NCBI RefSeq assembly: GCF_003945595.2
Contig: NW_024104368.1
Span: 762,125 to 826,124 of the forward strand
Direction: 5' to 3'
Length of the DNA stretch: 64,000 nt
DNA from: Pipra filicauda
Lineage: Eukaryota; Chordata; Aves; Passeriformes; Pipridae
Each line of letters begins with the position of its first letter. Within the stretch, counting starts at the first letter, position 1. Positions 50,736 through 63,858 of the stretch are shown one piece after another. Made by a program: the position numbers and the translations under genes. Under the pieces are notes generated by a model that saw nothing but the letters and a program-made list of their open reading frames with translations, ran no database searches and had not been told where the DNA came from.

Positions 50736-53277
50736 CTAATGATAAAACATTGTGGCAAAATTCATCTGAGAGAGAAGAAGGAATAAAGCAATAATCTACT
50801 TGGTGGAAACTGGCCACTATTGCCAATCATCAATCTGTAATTCCCTTAATCTGAAAGAGCCTCCATTTGGTGCCAAATTGCATGAGGTGGGCTGGATTTG
50901 TTAAGTTGAAGAGTCCTTGGGCATTTGTTACTTCCAACTTCGCAGTTTGCCTTGTAAGCTTATAATAAAATCATTAAACAAGGAAGTGAGTCTGGGCTCC
51001 CTGCAAGACAGGAGGTTTCTTTCCTGCTTCCTCTCCTCAGCTCCTTCTCCAGAGATCTCTATTTTACTTTCTTCTCTTGCCGCCTTGTTTCCTGTTGAAT
51101 CACACAGTGAGAAATAAGTGTTTTGTGATCTCTTCTATTTTTCTTCTCAACTTTTCTTTCAAAGAAGAAAGAACCACAGGAGAAAAACCCCCCACTCCTT
51201 CAGAGAAGATCAATTTCACATGTTATGAACCGCAAGACAAGGTTTCAAGAGAGAAGGTCCTTCACAAAGCAAAGAAGTTGCCATCCACCCTGCAAACAGA
51301 AGGTCACGGTCATTCTCTGTAAGATAGTCCTCACACAGACCTTCCCAGAGGGAAAAGACCAGTTTAACTGTGATGCTGAAAGGGAGAAGAAAAAGCTGTC
51401 TTATGGATCTGAGTAAAGATAAAATAAAGGGTTCACATGAAATTCAGCTAGAAACTACAGTCTCTAATGACACTCCCTCCCTGCAACAAGTACTGAAGCT
51501 CCGGAGACCCTGGATGAAGAAGCATTGCCTTTGTTTGAACAGTTAGTTGTTAACATCTCTCTTGGGGATTTTTCCAGTGGATAGTTTTGGAGTTTCATTA
51601 GGTTTTTTTTTTAATATTTGCAAACTTTCAGTGGTTACAATATTCTACATCAAGAGTTTCTATGGCTGAACTGTATGGTTTGTAGAAAAAAAAATACTAC
51701 TTTGCATTGCTTTAACCCTTTGTGCGATAGTTTTTCCTTACTCTACACTCTAGTCCTTGAAGTCTTGGAAGAAGCACTGAACAATCGCTCTCTACCACAA
51801 ACTCATGGTAGACTTGAAAAGTCTTGATTACTCTCTGTGCTGAAGCTCTTCTATATTTTGCTTGTCCTTGATAAGTGTAGCTATCCTTCCCCTCAAGGGT
51901 GGGTCATCACAATATGTCTTTTGTATCTTTTCCAGCAGTGTTACTCAAATGTAAGGCTGCCAGAAATATAGAGCATTCGAGAGGTGGGAGTAATGAATTT
52001 CTATAGTGCTGTAATAATGACTTCTACCCTGTTGCTTATTCCTTCACAATAATTCCTAAGCTTATGTCTACTTTCATAACTGCTACTGACCATTAAGCCA
52101 ATGTTGAGGCAGAACTGCCTGTTTAACCTCAACATTTTCTTCTTGAAAGGTTAGTTGGTAGCTAAGTATATGGTTAGGGTTGTGTTTTTTCCCCAATATC
52201 CCCCAATTTGTTTGGGTTTTTTTTCTGCACTGAGTTTGACTTTTTACTATCCAACCACCCAGAATTGTGATGTTAACGACATTGCCCTCCATTCACAGAT
52301 AAGAAACAGAAGAATGAAGATTATACAGGGATTTCAATAGAGCAGAGGGCAAAAAGTGAGTCTGCCATATTCTCAGTTTTCCTCAATGTGAAAAAACCTA
52401 TTCTTCTAAAGCTGCTTTGATGTTCCTGTATACCCACAGTGTTTGAGGAGATCCACATTAAAGCAGCCATTTCCCTTTGCTTCCAACAGTGGGGAAGTTT
52501 CTTCCACCACTAGGAGAGCAGATGTGTGCATTACCAATGTCCCTGCCAGGGCTACTGCGGGCTAGTGTGAGCCACCCAGCTACCAATGGACAGGCAACCT
52601 GTTCTGCAGCCTGATCATGGGGAGATCAGCAGCTGTAGTGGTCTGGTGCTGCGGCACACCTTTGTGAAAGATCATCAGTTTTCAATATTGAAATTAATCT
52701 TAATGTTAGCCTAGCTTGATGTTCAAAACCCCTTTCAGATGCAGATCTACAAAAGATGTGACAGCATTTGGGGAAGTAATTGAAAACACTGCAGCCTGGA
52801 CACAGGTTAGGGAAGCATATGGACAATATCCTACAAATAATTTCCATTTATAGCTGTTATTTCAGATCAGATCTTGTGTATGTAATGGTAGTTTCTATTA
52901 TCTCTTTTTCTCTCCTACCTTCTCAAAACTTTCCATCTGTTTGGCTCTCAAATTAACGGGGCATTTTAGCACGATAGGCAAGATCCTCCAATCTATTATC
53001 CTGAAGGGAAATTTACTAGCTCAGATTTGCTGGCCTGCACATTAACTCCCAGTTTTCTGCAGTTTGCTAGAATTCTCTACAAAACAATTTGTTATATGCC
53101 ACACCCAGAGACTATCATGAGATTTCAGGAAGTGCATGTCCCTGTCTAATACAGATGCTAAGAGCAGCACACTATCAGGGCAGCACAGTCTCATTAGTCT
53201 CAAATTAAGCCTATTCTTTCCAGTTGACACCATCTCTATGCACTCAGAAGGCCTCTTGGCCTTCTTGAGAAGACCTC
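50736..53277. other. No gene seen between the two CR1 copies
   Basis: Unique DNA with a possible MIR remnant at 52280. Open frames are 81 codons or shorter. Confidence 0.7.
52280..52330 (-). repeat. Possible MIR-type SINE fragment, inverted
   Basis: CATTGCCCTCCATTCACAGA followed by TAAGAAACAGAAGAATGAAG resembles the antisense MIR core 'tatccccattttacagatgaggaaactgag'. Similarity fades quickly on both sides, so this is a weak call. Confidence 0.28.
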
Positions 53278-53950
53278 ATTGAGAGCAGCCCTGCAGAGAA
53301 GGACTTAGTGTTTTGGTGGACAAAAAATGACATGAGACAGCAGGGTAAGCTTGCAGCCCAGGAAGCCAGTTGCATCAAAAGAGGCAATACCAACACGTTG
53401 AGGGAGGTGATTCTGCCCCTCTACTCCACTATTGTGAGACTCCACCTGGAGTAATGCATCCAGATCTGGGGGCCCCCAGCACAAGAAAGGCAGGAATCTG
53501 CTGGAGCAAGCCCAGAGGAGGCCATGGAGAAAGTCAGAGGGGTACAGCACCTCTTCCACGAAGACAGACTGAGAGAAATGACATTGTTCTGCCTGGAGAA
53601 GAGAAGGTTAGGGGAGATCTTAAAGCAGTCTTCCAGTACCTAAAGGGGGTTTATAAAAAGAGAGACACTTTTTACATGGGTAGAGAGTGATAAAACAAGA
53701 GGCAATGGCTTTAAATTAAAAAAAGAGAGTTAGTTTAGATATTAGAAGGAAATTCTTTACTCAGAGAGTAGTGAGACTCTGGAAGAGGATGCCCAGAGAA
53801 GCTATGGCTGCTCTACCTCTGGAAGTGTTCAAGGCCAGATTGGACAGGGCCCTAAGAAACCTGATATAGGGAGTGGTATCCCTTCCCATGGTAGGGGGGT
53901 TGGAACTAAATGCTCTTTAAGATCCCTTCCAACCCAAGCCATTCTTTGAT
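53278..53950 (+). mobile_element. CR1 LINE, 5'-truncated, 3' end intact
   Basis: This is the 3' part of a chicken-repeat-1 (CR1) non-LTR retrotransposon in sense orientation. It begins near the recognisable GAGAGCAGCCCTGCAGAGAA block and runs through GGTGATTCTGCCCCTCTACT, GAGACTCCACCTGGAGTAAT, CTGGAGAAGAGAAGG and GGAAATTCTTTACTCAGAGA. It ends in GATCCCTTCCAACCCAAGCC followed by ATTCTTTGAT, matching the CR1 3' terminus, which normally carries short ATTCTATGAT-type repeats and no poly(A). Only the distal reverse-transcriptase region and 3' UTR remain. Severe 5' truncation is normal for CR1. Point differences and small indels show an old, inactive copy. An open frame of 106 codons inside it (53370-53690) is a by-product of the repeat. 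I did not assign a subfamily. Confidence in the CR1 call is very high; the left boundary is uncertain by some tens of bases. Confidence 0.95.
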
Positions 53951-54639
53951 ACCACGAACCCTGGCACTGTATGGCAACTGCAGTCCAGAGTAAAACTAAA
54001 ACTATCATTGCTGGTTTCTTGATCACAGCATTTTTTCAGAGCTGAACTAAAATGGCTCTCTCCAGCAGAGGAATTTCTTTCTTGCTTATACACGTTTATT
54101 AAAATGTCTGTTGGACAAACCCAGGGGTGTTGAGTATGTTTCTGAAGAATATAAGCAAAAACCCACAAGCAACAAAAGTTCTTCATTATCCGTATTGGAA
54201 ATTCCTATCAAGGACACAATCTGGCCCAGTACAGAAAGGAGATTAGTAGCAGACTCTAATGTCTGGAGGCAGACAAATACTTGGCTGGAGAAGAGCCCAA
54301 GGGCTTGACTAAACTGACTGAAATAAAATAAAAGAGTCTTGGGAGACTCTGTGAGCTTGGCCTAAACTCCATTGTGAGCTCCCTGCTCTGATTTTCATTA
54401 TGGTGCAAAATTTATGCTGCTCTCATACTTGTCCTGGGGAAAAAAATGACATCCATAACCAGAAGTGCTTTCTGCTACATCTGCCCACACTGGTAGTACA
54501 CAGCTACCCCAAGCCAATAAAATATATTGCTGCCTGTCTTTTGCTCCCTGTGCAATGGGCTTCCTGACTAGTGAATGCCTCTTCCTCATGTACACAGAGT
54601 CGGACAGAATAAGACTTTGAGACACTTTCAGCATGAGCT

Positions 54640-55110
54640 CAAGTAGTGCCTACACGCCGAGACAGAGGCTACAGCACAGTCCCTTTTAGCCTGCACACTG
54701 ACTGACTTGCTTTACCGTGTAACATTGCCTAGAGGAGCTACCTATGGCCTGGAGCTCCAGACAATAATTAAGTTGTTAGTGGGTTGCCCCAGCATTACAG
54801 TAATTGATGATTAAAGTAGGTACAGGACACCGCTGAGGCCTGGCACGCAATAAGGCTGATCAGTTGCTATCCTCCAAATTCACACCATTGAGCAATTTTC
54901 TTACATGCATTGTTCCAGCACGCTGACAGCTTTGCTGTTCCCTAATCAGCTGGGGCAATTTATGCAGTTTCTGTTTTACATCAAAACTCATTTGGTTCTC
55001 TGGTATGTTGCAATACTGCTGAAGACAATCATCCCTTAAATACGCTTTCCACGCACATCATTCCCCTCCTTTGCCAGTTTTACACGAAAAGGGCAACACA
55101 CAGCTGCGTG
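54640..55110. promoter_or_regulatory. Motif-dense noncoding block, possible conserved element
   Basis: A repeat-free block with ACAATAATTAAGTTGTTAGT, ACAGTAATTGATGATTAAAG, AATAAGGCTGATCAG and CCCTAATCAGCTGGGGCAAT. These are dense homeodomain, SOX and E-box words, plus scattered CpGs (CACGCCGAG, ACCGCTGAGG, GGCACGCAAT). No open frame is credible. This looks like a typical developmental enhancer, but conservation is untested. Confidence 0.3.
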
Positions 55111-58100
55111 TGCTAATTGAGAAAGTTCTTATATGTTGCACTCAGCATATTTCTCTGCTTTGTTTCTCAACTCTTCTCCTATGTAACCCCACAGCTGATA
55201 TAGTAAAACATTGATAATGACAATGGTATCACTGGGTTTGAAGTGGAAAGGATGACATTTTGTCATCTCACACAAGTAGTGCTACATCCAGCCAGGAGAG
55301 ATGCAAGAGTCTGAACACCAGCTCAACTAAGCACTAGCTGGTCTTTTTACGTACACAGAATGGAGAAGGAACTTGTGACATTGCCGTGTGTAAGCTTGTG
55401 TTGCTACTTTATAGCTCACCAGCTCAGAACAGATCTCTCATAACAACGACCTCAGATGAGAGGGAGAGATCTCCTTCAGTCTGAAATACTGCCTAATTGG
55501 AAGAAAAATACCTCATGACATATTCCAAGCAAATACATTTGTATCATCAAATGCTTACCCGTAAGCAGATGGTTGGAATTGCACAGTGGGGGTCCTTCTT
55601 GTAATCTGCCGCCACAAGAGCCATTTGAGTCAGATCCAAAACCTCTTCAAGTCAATGGGTTTTTTTTCAATTAACTTCAATAGAAGTTGGGTGGGATCCA
55701 GAGAATTAAGTGACCCTGGAGATGTATTCTGGGTGTCTGCTGACACTCTCCAGGGGGGAATTTCCATCTCCTCTAGGTTTGGTGGTTTTGGTTTTTTTTA
55801 AGCAGTTCTGAAACAAGAGAGGTTTATTTCAAATCTCCAGAAATTTATACTACAGGAAAATCCTGTTGAAGTGAGAGGAAATTTTGCAATTTATAGGAAT
55901 TTTTACTTATGAGTGCCATACACTCTACCCCAGGAGTTTTACTGGCTCAGTAAACTGCTCAGATTGGCAAACAGATTCTTTCAGTACCAAACAAACAAGG
56001 CCAAAAATAAGTACCTAAACATTGCTCTTGAAATGCCCCCTAAAACTCTCTAGTAGCTGGAAACTTTCCACCAGTCCATTTCTTGGGGGTTTATAGCAAC
56101 CCTACCTATGAGATCTATTAACATCAGCCTTTCCCTTCCTCCCACACTTGAACTATTTTAAAACATTCTGCAGTTAAGCTAAAGTCTCCATAAGTTTTGC
56201 ATTAACCTGTTCTACAGTTCCAGGATGTGAAGTGTAGCTATTCCCTGTCTCAGTTTTGCTTTCCACAGAACAGAGGGACCTCCTAAGTATTACTAAGAGC
56301 TGTGTCATGGCCTACTGACAGTCATGCAGCTTTGACAAATTTATGTGCAAGGCCATGACAGCTAGGCTTGGTGGCATTTTGAAAGAAAAGCAAAATTAAG
56401 CATTTTTACTGAAAGAAAGCAGCTTGGATACTCAGGACTCAGGCAGTTCAGATAGCTAGCAAAGAGGTCTACTGGGGATATGACAAGTAAAATTTCCTAC
56501 ATTTACCTCAGGTAATATGTATCCAGCAAAAAAAAAGAAGGGGGGGGACCCTGGTCTGTGATGAAAAGAATTAAAATGGTTCTTCAAGGCGTTAGTCCAC
56601 AAAGAAAAAAACTAAAGCCCATTCTGAAGCCCTATCAAGTGAAATATTCTGTCTCCCTCTCCCTACTGAGGACTGAGGGAATTGTATCCATTGAAAAGGT
56701 AACTTTAGGGGGGGCAAGACGTGGTAGAAGGCAGGCTGAACAGGAAGTGTTAAGGATGCAGGCAAAGGAAAGGGAGGTTTAGGGAATCCCTACCCCTCCA
56801 CTTCCTTCATGTCCTTAACTGCTGTGCCTCTTGAAGTACTAAGGCTAAAGATGTGCAACTGATGACTCTTCCATATACAGCTAAAAGAAGCTCATCCATA
56901 ATCACAGAGGTATATACACCAAGTCAGTGTTCTGTTTATTTACCTAGTATATCTTGTTTTGGTTTGACCTGAAAAATGTCAGACTCTATCTTGGCATTTG
57001 AAAAATGAATCTATTTTTTTTTCCTTTCCAATCCCAAATTTTCCCTTTTTTATAGGTAGAACACTCAGAATACTCAGATCAAGATATTTGGATTTTTTTA
57101 GGAGATAAAATGCTTTAAAAATGATGTCTCAAAAAGTAAAAAATTGAGGTTTTTTTGTTGTTGTTGAACCTGAATGCCTATATACTAGCCATTTTTAATT
57201 TGTAAACTTCTGGAAAGCCTGCACAATCATCTGCATTTGCTTTCCAATGGACATCCGACAGGCCTACAAATGGTAGATCACGCACACTTCCTCTTCCAGT
57301 CAGCTTTGTTTTGTGCCTTCCACAGGGAGAAATGCTACCTGAGGGAGAGCCCTGGGAGACTCTGTGGCTGCAGACCTGGTAACAAGACACCTACAGACCT
57401 CTATCAATTTGATGTTCTCTGTCAGTTCAAGTCCTTTGTGCTTATTCAAGGCTAAAGCAGAATGGTACTGAAGAAGTTAGTATTCTGTTTGTTGACATCA
57501 TCAGTGATATCATAATCCTGGCATAGGTATCTCTGTAATGTAACACGTTCCACAGAATCTAAATCTTGACATTCCTAGACGTATGATGATAGGCAAAAAA
57601 GCCCAACTTTCTGAAGAATCAAACTCTAAAAGGAGATTCTTCTGGAAGGTAATTTTGTCTTTCACTAGCTTTCCAAATCAATCTTACCCAATCCTCCAAA
57701 CTATAACCTGAGCCACTGAATAGGACAAAGTCAGCGTAAAAATCTTGCCATCAGTTAACTAGTTCAAAGTCTTTCCTATATTTTGTGTTGACTGGAATGA
57801 TAAATAATTTATTTTTGGAGTACCAGATCACAGAAATAAATTTCTAAAACAAAACTCCTGCAAAATACAATTATTATTCAACTCATTTTAGCAATTCAAT
57901 AAATGTAGCTCAATGACTTCCGTTAGCTATTCTAGCCAAGGTCTACTACATCATTAAATATTATTGAGTTGGGTCTGCCATTTTACTTGAAATTATGCAC
58001 CTGGCATTTTAGTCTATGGCCATAAATGCTCGAAATGTCAGTTATATAAGCATCCATCTTTTTCACTACTGTCTCCCATCAAACATTAATGGTAGGAGCT

Positions 58101-61050
58101 TTAATCCATTCTACACAGTCCCAGATATCTACATTTGCTAGGGAAGGAACTGCAACAGAGTGCACTGACAACTCACAGTAAGTAATTACTCTTAGAAATA
58201 TCTCAGTAAACTCAATTTGCTCCCAGAGGTCTTTTAAATTATATCTCGTTAGAGTGCAATGTTTTTTCAAATGACAAGGTCACACAAAAAGGCAAAACTC
58301 TATTTTATCTTTATCAGAGCTTTACCCCCCCCATAAAACTGTTATAACACATAATTTCAACCAGATAGAGATATTGTGTTTTACTGTTGCAGCCCAGGAA
58401 AGCCATAAAGCAAGCAGAGTTGTTGCTTACAGTCACAATAAATTTGGAATACCATGTAGCATTCTAGGTGAGGCTTACACATCTATTGATGTCAGCTGAG
58501 TGGGAAGAAGTAATTCTTTATTATTATTTTTTGAACTTTGCTGGTAAAATAATTTTATTTTGCATTTACACTAAAAAACTTCTCATGAATCAGAAAAGAT
58601 TTATTGCAAACTATATTAATGTTGCAGAACATACACTTTATCTCATCACCCTACTTATCTGCCTCAGTGACTTTACAGCAAGAAGTTATTGAAAAGCAAC
58701 ATGGATTGTGTAGTTGACCATCACTTCTAATTTTTTTGCAAGTCTTGATAGTTAGCATTCTTTCTTATAATCCCACCTTATGTAGCTATGCAATTAGGAA
58801 GATAAAAAAAAATACACTGCAAAAGTAGCAACACAATTTCATTTTAGCAGTAGTCATCGTGGGTGATAAAGCTGCAACTTCATTAATAGAGATTTCAGTT
58901 TAACCAAAGAGGAGGTAGAAGCAGCCAAGCTGACCCTTCCTTAAGAATATCCTTAATTTTGTTCCCATTCGAAAAACTACATCGTGAAGTGAATATGTAC
59001 TTTTATTCTTAGGTCCAAGTTATCTGGCAGTTATATCACAAAGCTATAATTTTAGCTTGGTGCTAGAATGGAAAGACTGAAAAACCCCATTCAAATGCAG
59101 GAGAAAATTATTTTAATAAATTAAACTGTGAGAATGTGATGGAAAGTGAAATGTGAGTTTTCTAAACACACCACAGCTCAACTGTGTGGTCAGTAACATG
59201 AGCTCAGGCAAACAAAAATTATCCAACATCAGTCCTTCAGGCTCTCATTGGGCTTTCTGAACATAGGTTTTTCTGCTCTGTTTCTGACAGCTAGAAAACC
59301 ATACCTCTCTGACAGGGGAGGGTGGAAGGACTCTAATAAAATCTTGCTGACATTCCGTGACTGCCTCTTGCTGCTACGATGGCATCTGCTGTTATTTACT
59401 ACAGGTGGGAAGAAAACTATATACAACCTTATCCTATTTCCTCAGAGGCAGCAGTGAGTCACTACTGCCTGAAATACACAAGTATCTATGTATGCAGGGG
59501 AGGGTGGAAGGACTCAGCAGAGAATTAAAACTCTGTCTTAAATACATCTGGCATAGTCCTATTAGAGGAGTTAAGGGAATGTAAGGGTGCCCAGTCAGGT
59601 GCTACAGCACTATCTGTTAAGAAATCTCTTTTAAGAGAGGCTCTCTGGATTTGTTATGCCAGTAAAAATTATGAAGTTCTTTTTAAACAGGACAATGAGG
59701 GAGTCAGGAGCTGGGGTGGGAAAATAATTTCTCCTCTCCCAATATTTCTTTGATCTTCATTAAGGATTTGTGGCTACAAAAAAAATTATGAATGCAAAGC
59801 CTCAGACCAGTTATTAAGGGATATATGTCCACACTCTGAAAAATCCCCTGTGAGGTACAGAGGGCAGCTGCTTGGGCACAAAGCAGAAACCGTAGCTGAA
59901 GAAAGCATCTTTCCCCTTCTGAGCTATTTCTGTAAATCAGGGCACAAAGTCAGACTTGTGACTTTCTGTCCCTCCATCCCACACACATGACATTGTCTGC
60001 GGACCACTTGGTGCAACAGTAAAAGTCATCCACAAGAAAAAATTTGGATAGAATAGAAAATTAAAAATTGTCAGCAGAGAATGTATAGATTTCAGGTAAT
60101 TTTCTGTATCCTTATACTAATTTAGACTATAATTTGCATAATCAGCCAGCACTGTTCCAACCTCTTCTCTTTTCAGCTCTTCTACACAGAACAACATTAA
60201 CAGAGCAAACACCTCCAAGGACTAATTTTAGAAATGTCTTACCAAGCCACCCAGCTCAAAGCTTCTCAGCTGCTGAACTCTGTGCTGAGAACTCAACAGT
60301 GGTTCAGACTGTTCAATAAAACCTCAAATAGGTCAAATCTGCCACTGATCTGCATCCAGTAACTTCATGAATAGAAGTGTACACCCCTGCAGATGTGGTC
60401 CACCTGACTTCATGACTCTACTGGTGCTTTGATTCATATCAGCTAGGAATTTGATCCCATGACTGCAAAAGCATTGTGCTAATTTGTTGCTGGAGAAAAC
60501 TCGGACAAATGTCTATACCTGTAAAACCATAGTCTGAGCTCCCTTTTTCTATAGTATCAAAATTTCAAAAACAACTCCTAGTCTGAATTATCTTTATTTT
60601 TTTTTGGCCCAGTTTTTTAGAGAATACACACAGAATGCTGATATATTTTAAGGAAGTTGGAACTGGCTGATAAAGTTAAACAAACATAACTGCAAGTCAG
60701 ATTTATCTTTTTCTGCAGAAATATGTCTTGTGCTTGAATTATTCAATTTTTTTGCTGAGCTTTGACTTTTAACTCACTCCTTCACTTTGTCTTGCCCCAA
60801 ACAAAATCAAAATGTTTCAAAGCCCAAATGAAAACAACACATTCAAATTCTGCGCAACAACTTTGGCTTGAGGAAAACAAAAGCTTTCATGAAAAACAGT
60901 TTTCAGTAGAAAAACACTAGGATAGAAAATTTTTAGCCAGCTCCACCAAATAACTGCATCCTTTCTTTCTGACATTTTTACCTTGCTGGTAGCGCTTTAA
61001 TCCACAGTGAATCCCATTGATTTTCTTGGAGCTAAGTGATGTCTCTGCAG
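55111..61050. other. No gene seen
   Basis: Contains the spaced direct repeat (59313/59495) and short purine runs (56529-56547). Open frames are 75 codons or shorter. Isolated GTAAGT-like sites (for example after CTCACA at 58177) illustrate how common pseudo-splice sites are here. Confidence 0.65.
59313..59515. repeat. Spaced direct repeat, 21 bp, 182-bp offset
   Basis: A 21-bp purine-rich word, beginning CAGGGGAGGGTGGAAGGACT and ending in C, occurs identically at 59313-59333 and 59495-59515. The flanks differ (TCTCTGA before the first, TGTATG before the second), and the intervening 161 bases show no further internal duplication. An identical 21-mer this close together is unlikely by chance. 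Possible origins are a non-adjacent duplication, a gene-conversion tract, or the repeated end of a short inserted element. Confidence 0.8.
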
Positions 61051-61101
61051 TCAGCACCCACCAGACAGTGATGCCTGAGCCATATCACTCTGGGAGCACA
61101 G
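61051..61101 (+). CDS. Weak candidate exon, product unknown
   Basis: Fifty-one bases lie between GTGATGTCTCTGCAG and the strong donor GAGCACAG/GTAAGAG. Only one frame is open, with peptide S-T-H-Q-T-V-M-P-E-P-Y-H-S-G-S-T. It leaves one base over at its end. The cysteine-rich frame of the candidate exon at 63859 needs one base from an upstream exon, so the two are phase-compatible. The segment is short and the acceptor is ordinary, so confidence is low. Confidence 0.15.
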
Positions 61102-61393
61102 GTAAGAGATGCTACGCTCTATGGATTCATGAGGTAGGATTTCCTCTTGGTTTCTTCTTTGCTTTCTAAAAACAAAGGCAAAAGGTTAGTAGTTCACCAC
61201 TGCCTTAATTTATCCAAGCTGAAAGAGCGTTTCTAGTGCTTCTAAGATTCTTCAGCCTATCAGACACATCATTCCTACCTCTGCAGGCTGTAAATTGAAC
61301 TCAGTTTTCTGCCAGTTAGAAACTCAGATTGAAGAAAAAGCAAACGGAAACACACCTCTTTCTTTTTCATTATTCTATCCAGAGGTCTTGGAG

Positions 61394-61412
61394 GATGTTC
61401 TCTGAGAACATC
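61394..61412. repeat. Perfect 9-bp inverted repeat, 1-nt spacer
   Basis: GATGTTCTC, T, GAGAACATC. It contains TGTTCT and AGAACA hexamers three bases apart, in the everted order. That is the reverse of the inverted palindrome (AGAACAnnnTGTTCT) bound by steroid receptors. A second short inverted repeat (GATTTATA ... TATAAATC) follows about 50 bases to the right. Confidence 0.85.
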
Positions 61413-63858
61413 TGGAGGATGGTGGTCTCTATCTCCCTAAATTTTAAAGATTTATAGATTTTTATAAATCCTTAAGTGTTCAAAATCAAGACTGGATATT
61501 ACTCTAAGAACTTTGGGTTAGTTCAGCCACAGGTGATTATGCTTGGAACAGGACTCATGGGTAAAATTTAATATATGCTGGTCAGTTTAGAAAACTATCC
61601 CAGCCCATTCTGCACTAACGATCTGCAAAACTGTGCAATGAGCAACAGAATGTAGTCAAGCTTTGGCTACCCTTCTTTATTCTCCTAATTGTATTTTTTA
61701 TTGCAACCATCCAGAGACAAAAAAATTAAGAAACAGCAAGCCTGAAATCAAAATGATTAGATGAAAAACAAATGAAACAAACAAAATGACGAAAGCTGTT
61801 GCTATTTTTTTTTTACCTTTTCATCACTCCTGTTCTTTTTAATGTATAGATTGCCACCTAGAACTTTTCAGAGCCACCAGAAAACTGAAACTTTCCTATT
61901 ATACACAAAGCTCTGTCTCAAAAATCTAGGCTATGCTGTCACTATTTCCCACTCTCAGACATCCCTACACAAACAAGTCTTTCAACAGAACATTTTGTCC
62001 TCGTTTTACCATTCTCACTGTGAAAACTTCCTCTAGGTTTTCGCCAAACTGAAGGATGATCAGAATTTTTTTGTGTTGTGCAGATAACAACAAAACACAG
62101 TGAGGGTCTCAAGATGCAGTTTCGACTGTGGCTTGTATTTCTCAAGTGCATTGAGAAAGATCACAGGCAGCTGTTACCTCTTTTCACCTCTCTGCATTAG
62201 TCAGACAAGTCACTATCTTCATGAGCATGTGGTGGAGGAAATCTGCCACAGCTTGCATCAGAGTTAGCTCTTGTGAATCAAAATGGTCGGGGGAAAAGCA
62301 GTGATGGGAATATTTTTCCCCTGATTTTCCAGTAGTTTTCCAGCAGTTTGGAGTCAGAGTGGTGGTCAGGCGAGCACCCACACAGCCACTTTTAAACAAA
62401 TCACAGACTCATCCACAAAACTCAGAGAAAATCTATTAATTCCTACAAAACTTAATCCAGATTGTACCCACAGTGATGCTTATCCATAAACAGCTACAAA
62501 TCTGTTTCTATAGCTCAGAACAGGCTATCATCACTTTAATGACATATAACACACACAAAACACCATAAAGTCTTAACAGAATAGTAAAGTCAGTCTTTAT
62601 CTTTTTAAATAATCTGCATCTGGACTAGCTGTCCAGTCTATTTTCTCCTTGCCAGTTATACTGAGGGGCCATAAAAAAAAGGGAATGCGAATAGCCAGTA
62701 AATTAAAGTTCAGGCAACTGAAAAGGTCAAAGTAGTATGTTTTATTATTGTCTGCCACTGAGTATATAGCATGTCAAAATTCATATATGGTCTTTCAAGA
62801 AAATAGAAACAATAAGAAATCAATCAACATGCATTGACTCTACTAAAATAATAGGATTAAAAAAGATTGTATCTCAAAAAATCTGTAGATATCAAGAAAA
62901 AACTCTTGTTTCCTCTCTACTGCCCTAACAGGTGGGAACTCAGAGAGGGACTAAACAATGGAAGCTTGCACGTATTTCAGCAATACTGCTGAAAAAAATG
63001 AGATTGCACCCTCAGCTGCAGATTGATCAATTTTTTCGTGCATGTTTTGCAGTGTATCAGCATGAAGGCACAGATCCACAGCCCTAAGTGAATCTCCTGC
63101 TGTTAATGGTTTTGTTGCATGCAGTTTCAAGCAGTGGAGGAAAATATTGGTTCTCGAAAGGGATCTCTTGGATTGGCTTTCTGGTCCATGCATCTCAGGA
63201 GTACCTAGTATGGCCAGAACTGATCTTTGAAAACTGCACTAAGCCAGTTATCATAACTCACTGCACACAGGACAACTTGGTATCATTAAATTGGTTAAAA
63301 ATGGTTGGTCCCTCACTGAGAACAAGCTATCTGCTTTTAGTCCCTCAAAGTGCAGCTGCGGAAGGACATGTTCCTTTAATTACACAAGTGAATTATTAGA
63401 AACAGGGTTGGCCAGATGAAGTCTATTTCCAGGGATCTGCTAATTTTGAACATGACTGTGAGTATATAGAAAAAGAATTAGAGAGAGTTCACAGTTTTGA
63501 AACATGTTATTTGTGATCGAGTCCACCAAACACTAATGAGACACAATGTCTTGCCTGCAGCACAGACTGATATATTTTTGTCATGTAATTATATGTTACT
63601 GTGGCAGAACATATTTGCCTCGATGATTTTCTTTCTATCCATCTGCCTACCTATCATTGGGGAGTGGACTAGCTATTTGCAAAAAATGATAAAAGAGAAG
63701 TAGTGTCTGGTCTTACCATTTCTCTTAAAACCTGACCAAATGCTCAAGCTCACTGATTTAGAATAAATATATTTTCTTCTACTTTTCCTAAAGGAGGATA
63801 TGGGAGTTGTTTTCACACCTGCTGGATTCATTGCCACTATAATTTTATTCTTTGACAG
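61413..63858. other. No accepted gene; one 103-codon frame
   Basis: The plus-strand frame 63088-63399 (hydrophobic start N-L-L-L-L-M-V-L-L-H-A-V, later N-C-T sequon) looks secreted-like, and the same frame continues past the stop for 38 more codons. No domain was recognised, and stops before and after break it. It could be a decayed exon or chance. Confidence 0.4.

Noticed and set aside
50359..50826. 155-codon minus-strand open frame as a gene
   Set aside because: Its middle is antisense to a CR1 fragment; no splice, promoter or domain evidence.
53370..53690. 106-codon plus-strand open frame as a gene
   Set aside because: It lies entirely within the CR1 3' region and is repeat sequence.
58119..58177. 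Exon between CATTCTACACAG and GTAAGTAATT
   Set aside because: Only 59 bases, two frames open, and an equally protein-like frame on the other strand; judged a pseudo-exon.
63088..63703. Secreted or two-membrane-segment protein gene built from two nearby plus-strand frames
   Set aside because: The frames are interrupted by stops, differ in phase, lack convincing splice sites between them and match no family I recognise.
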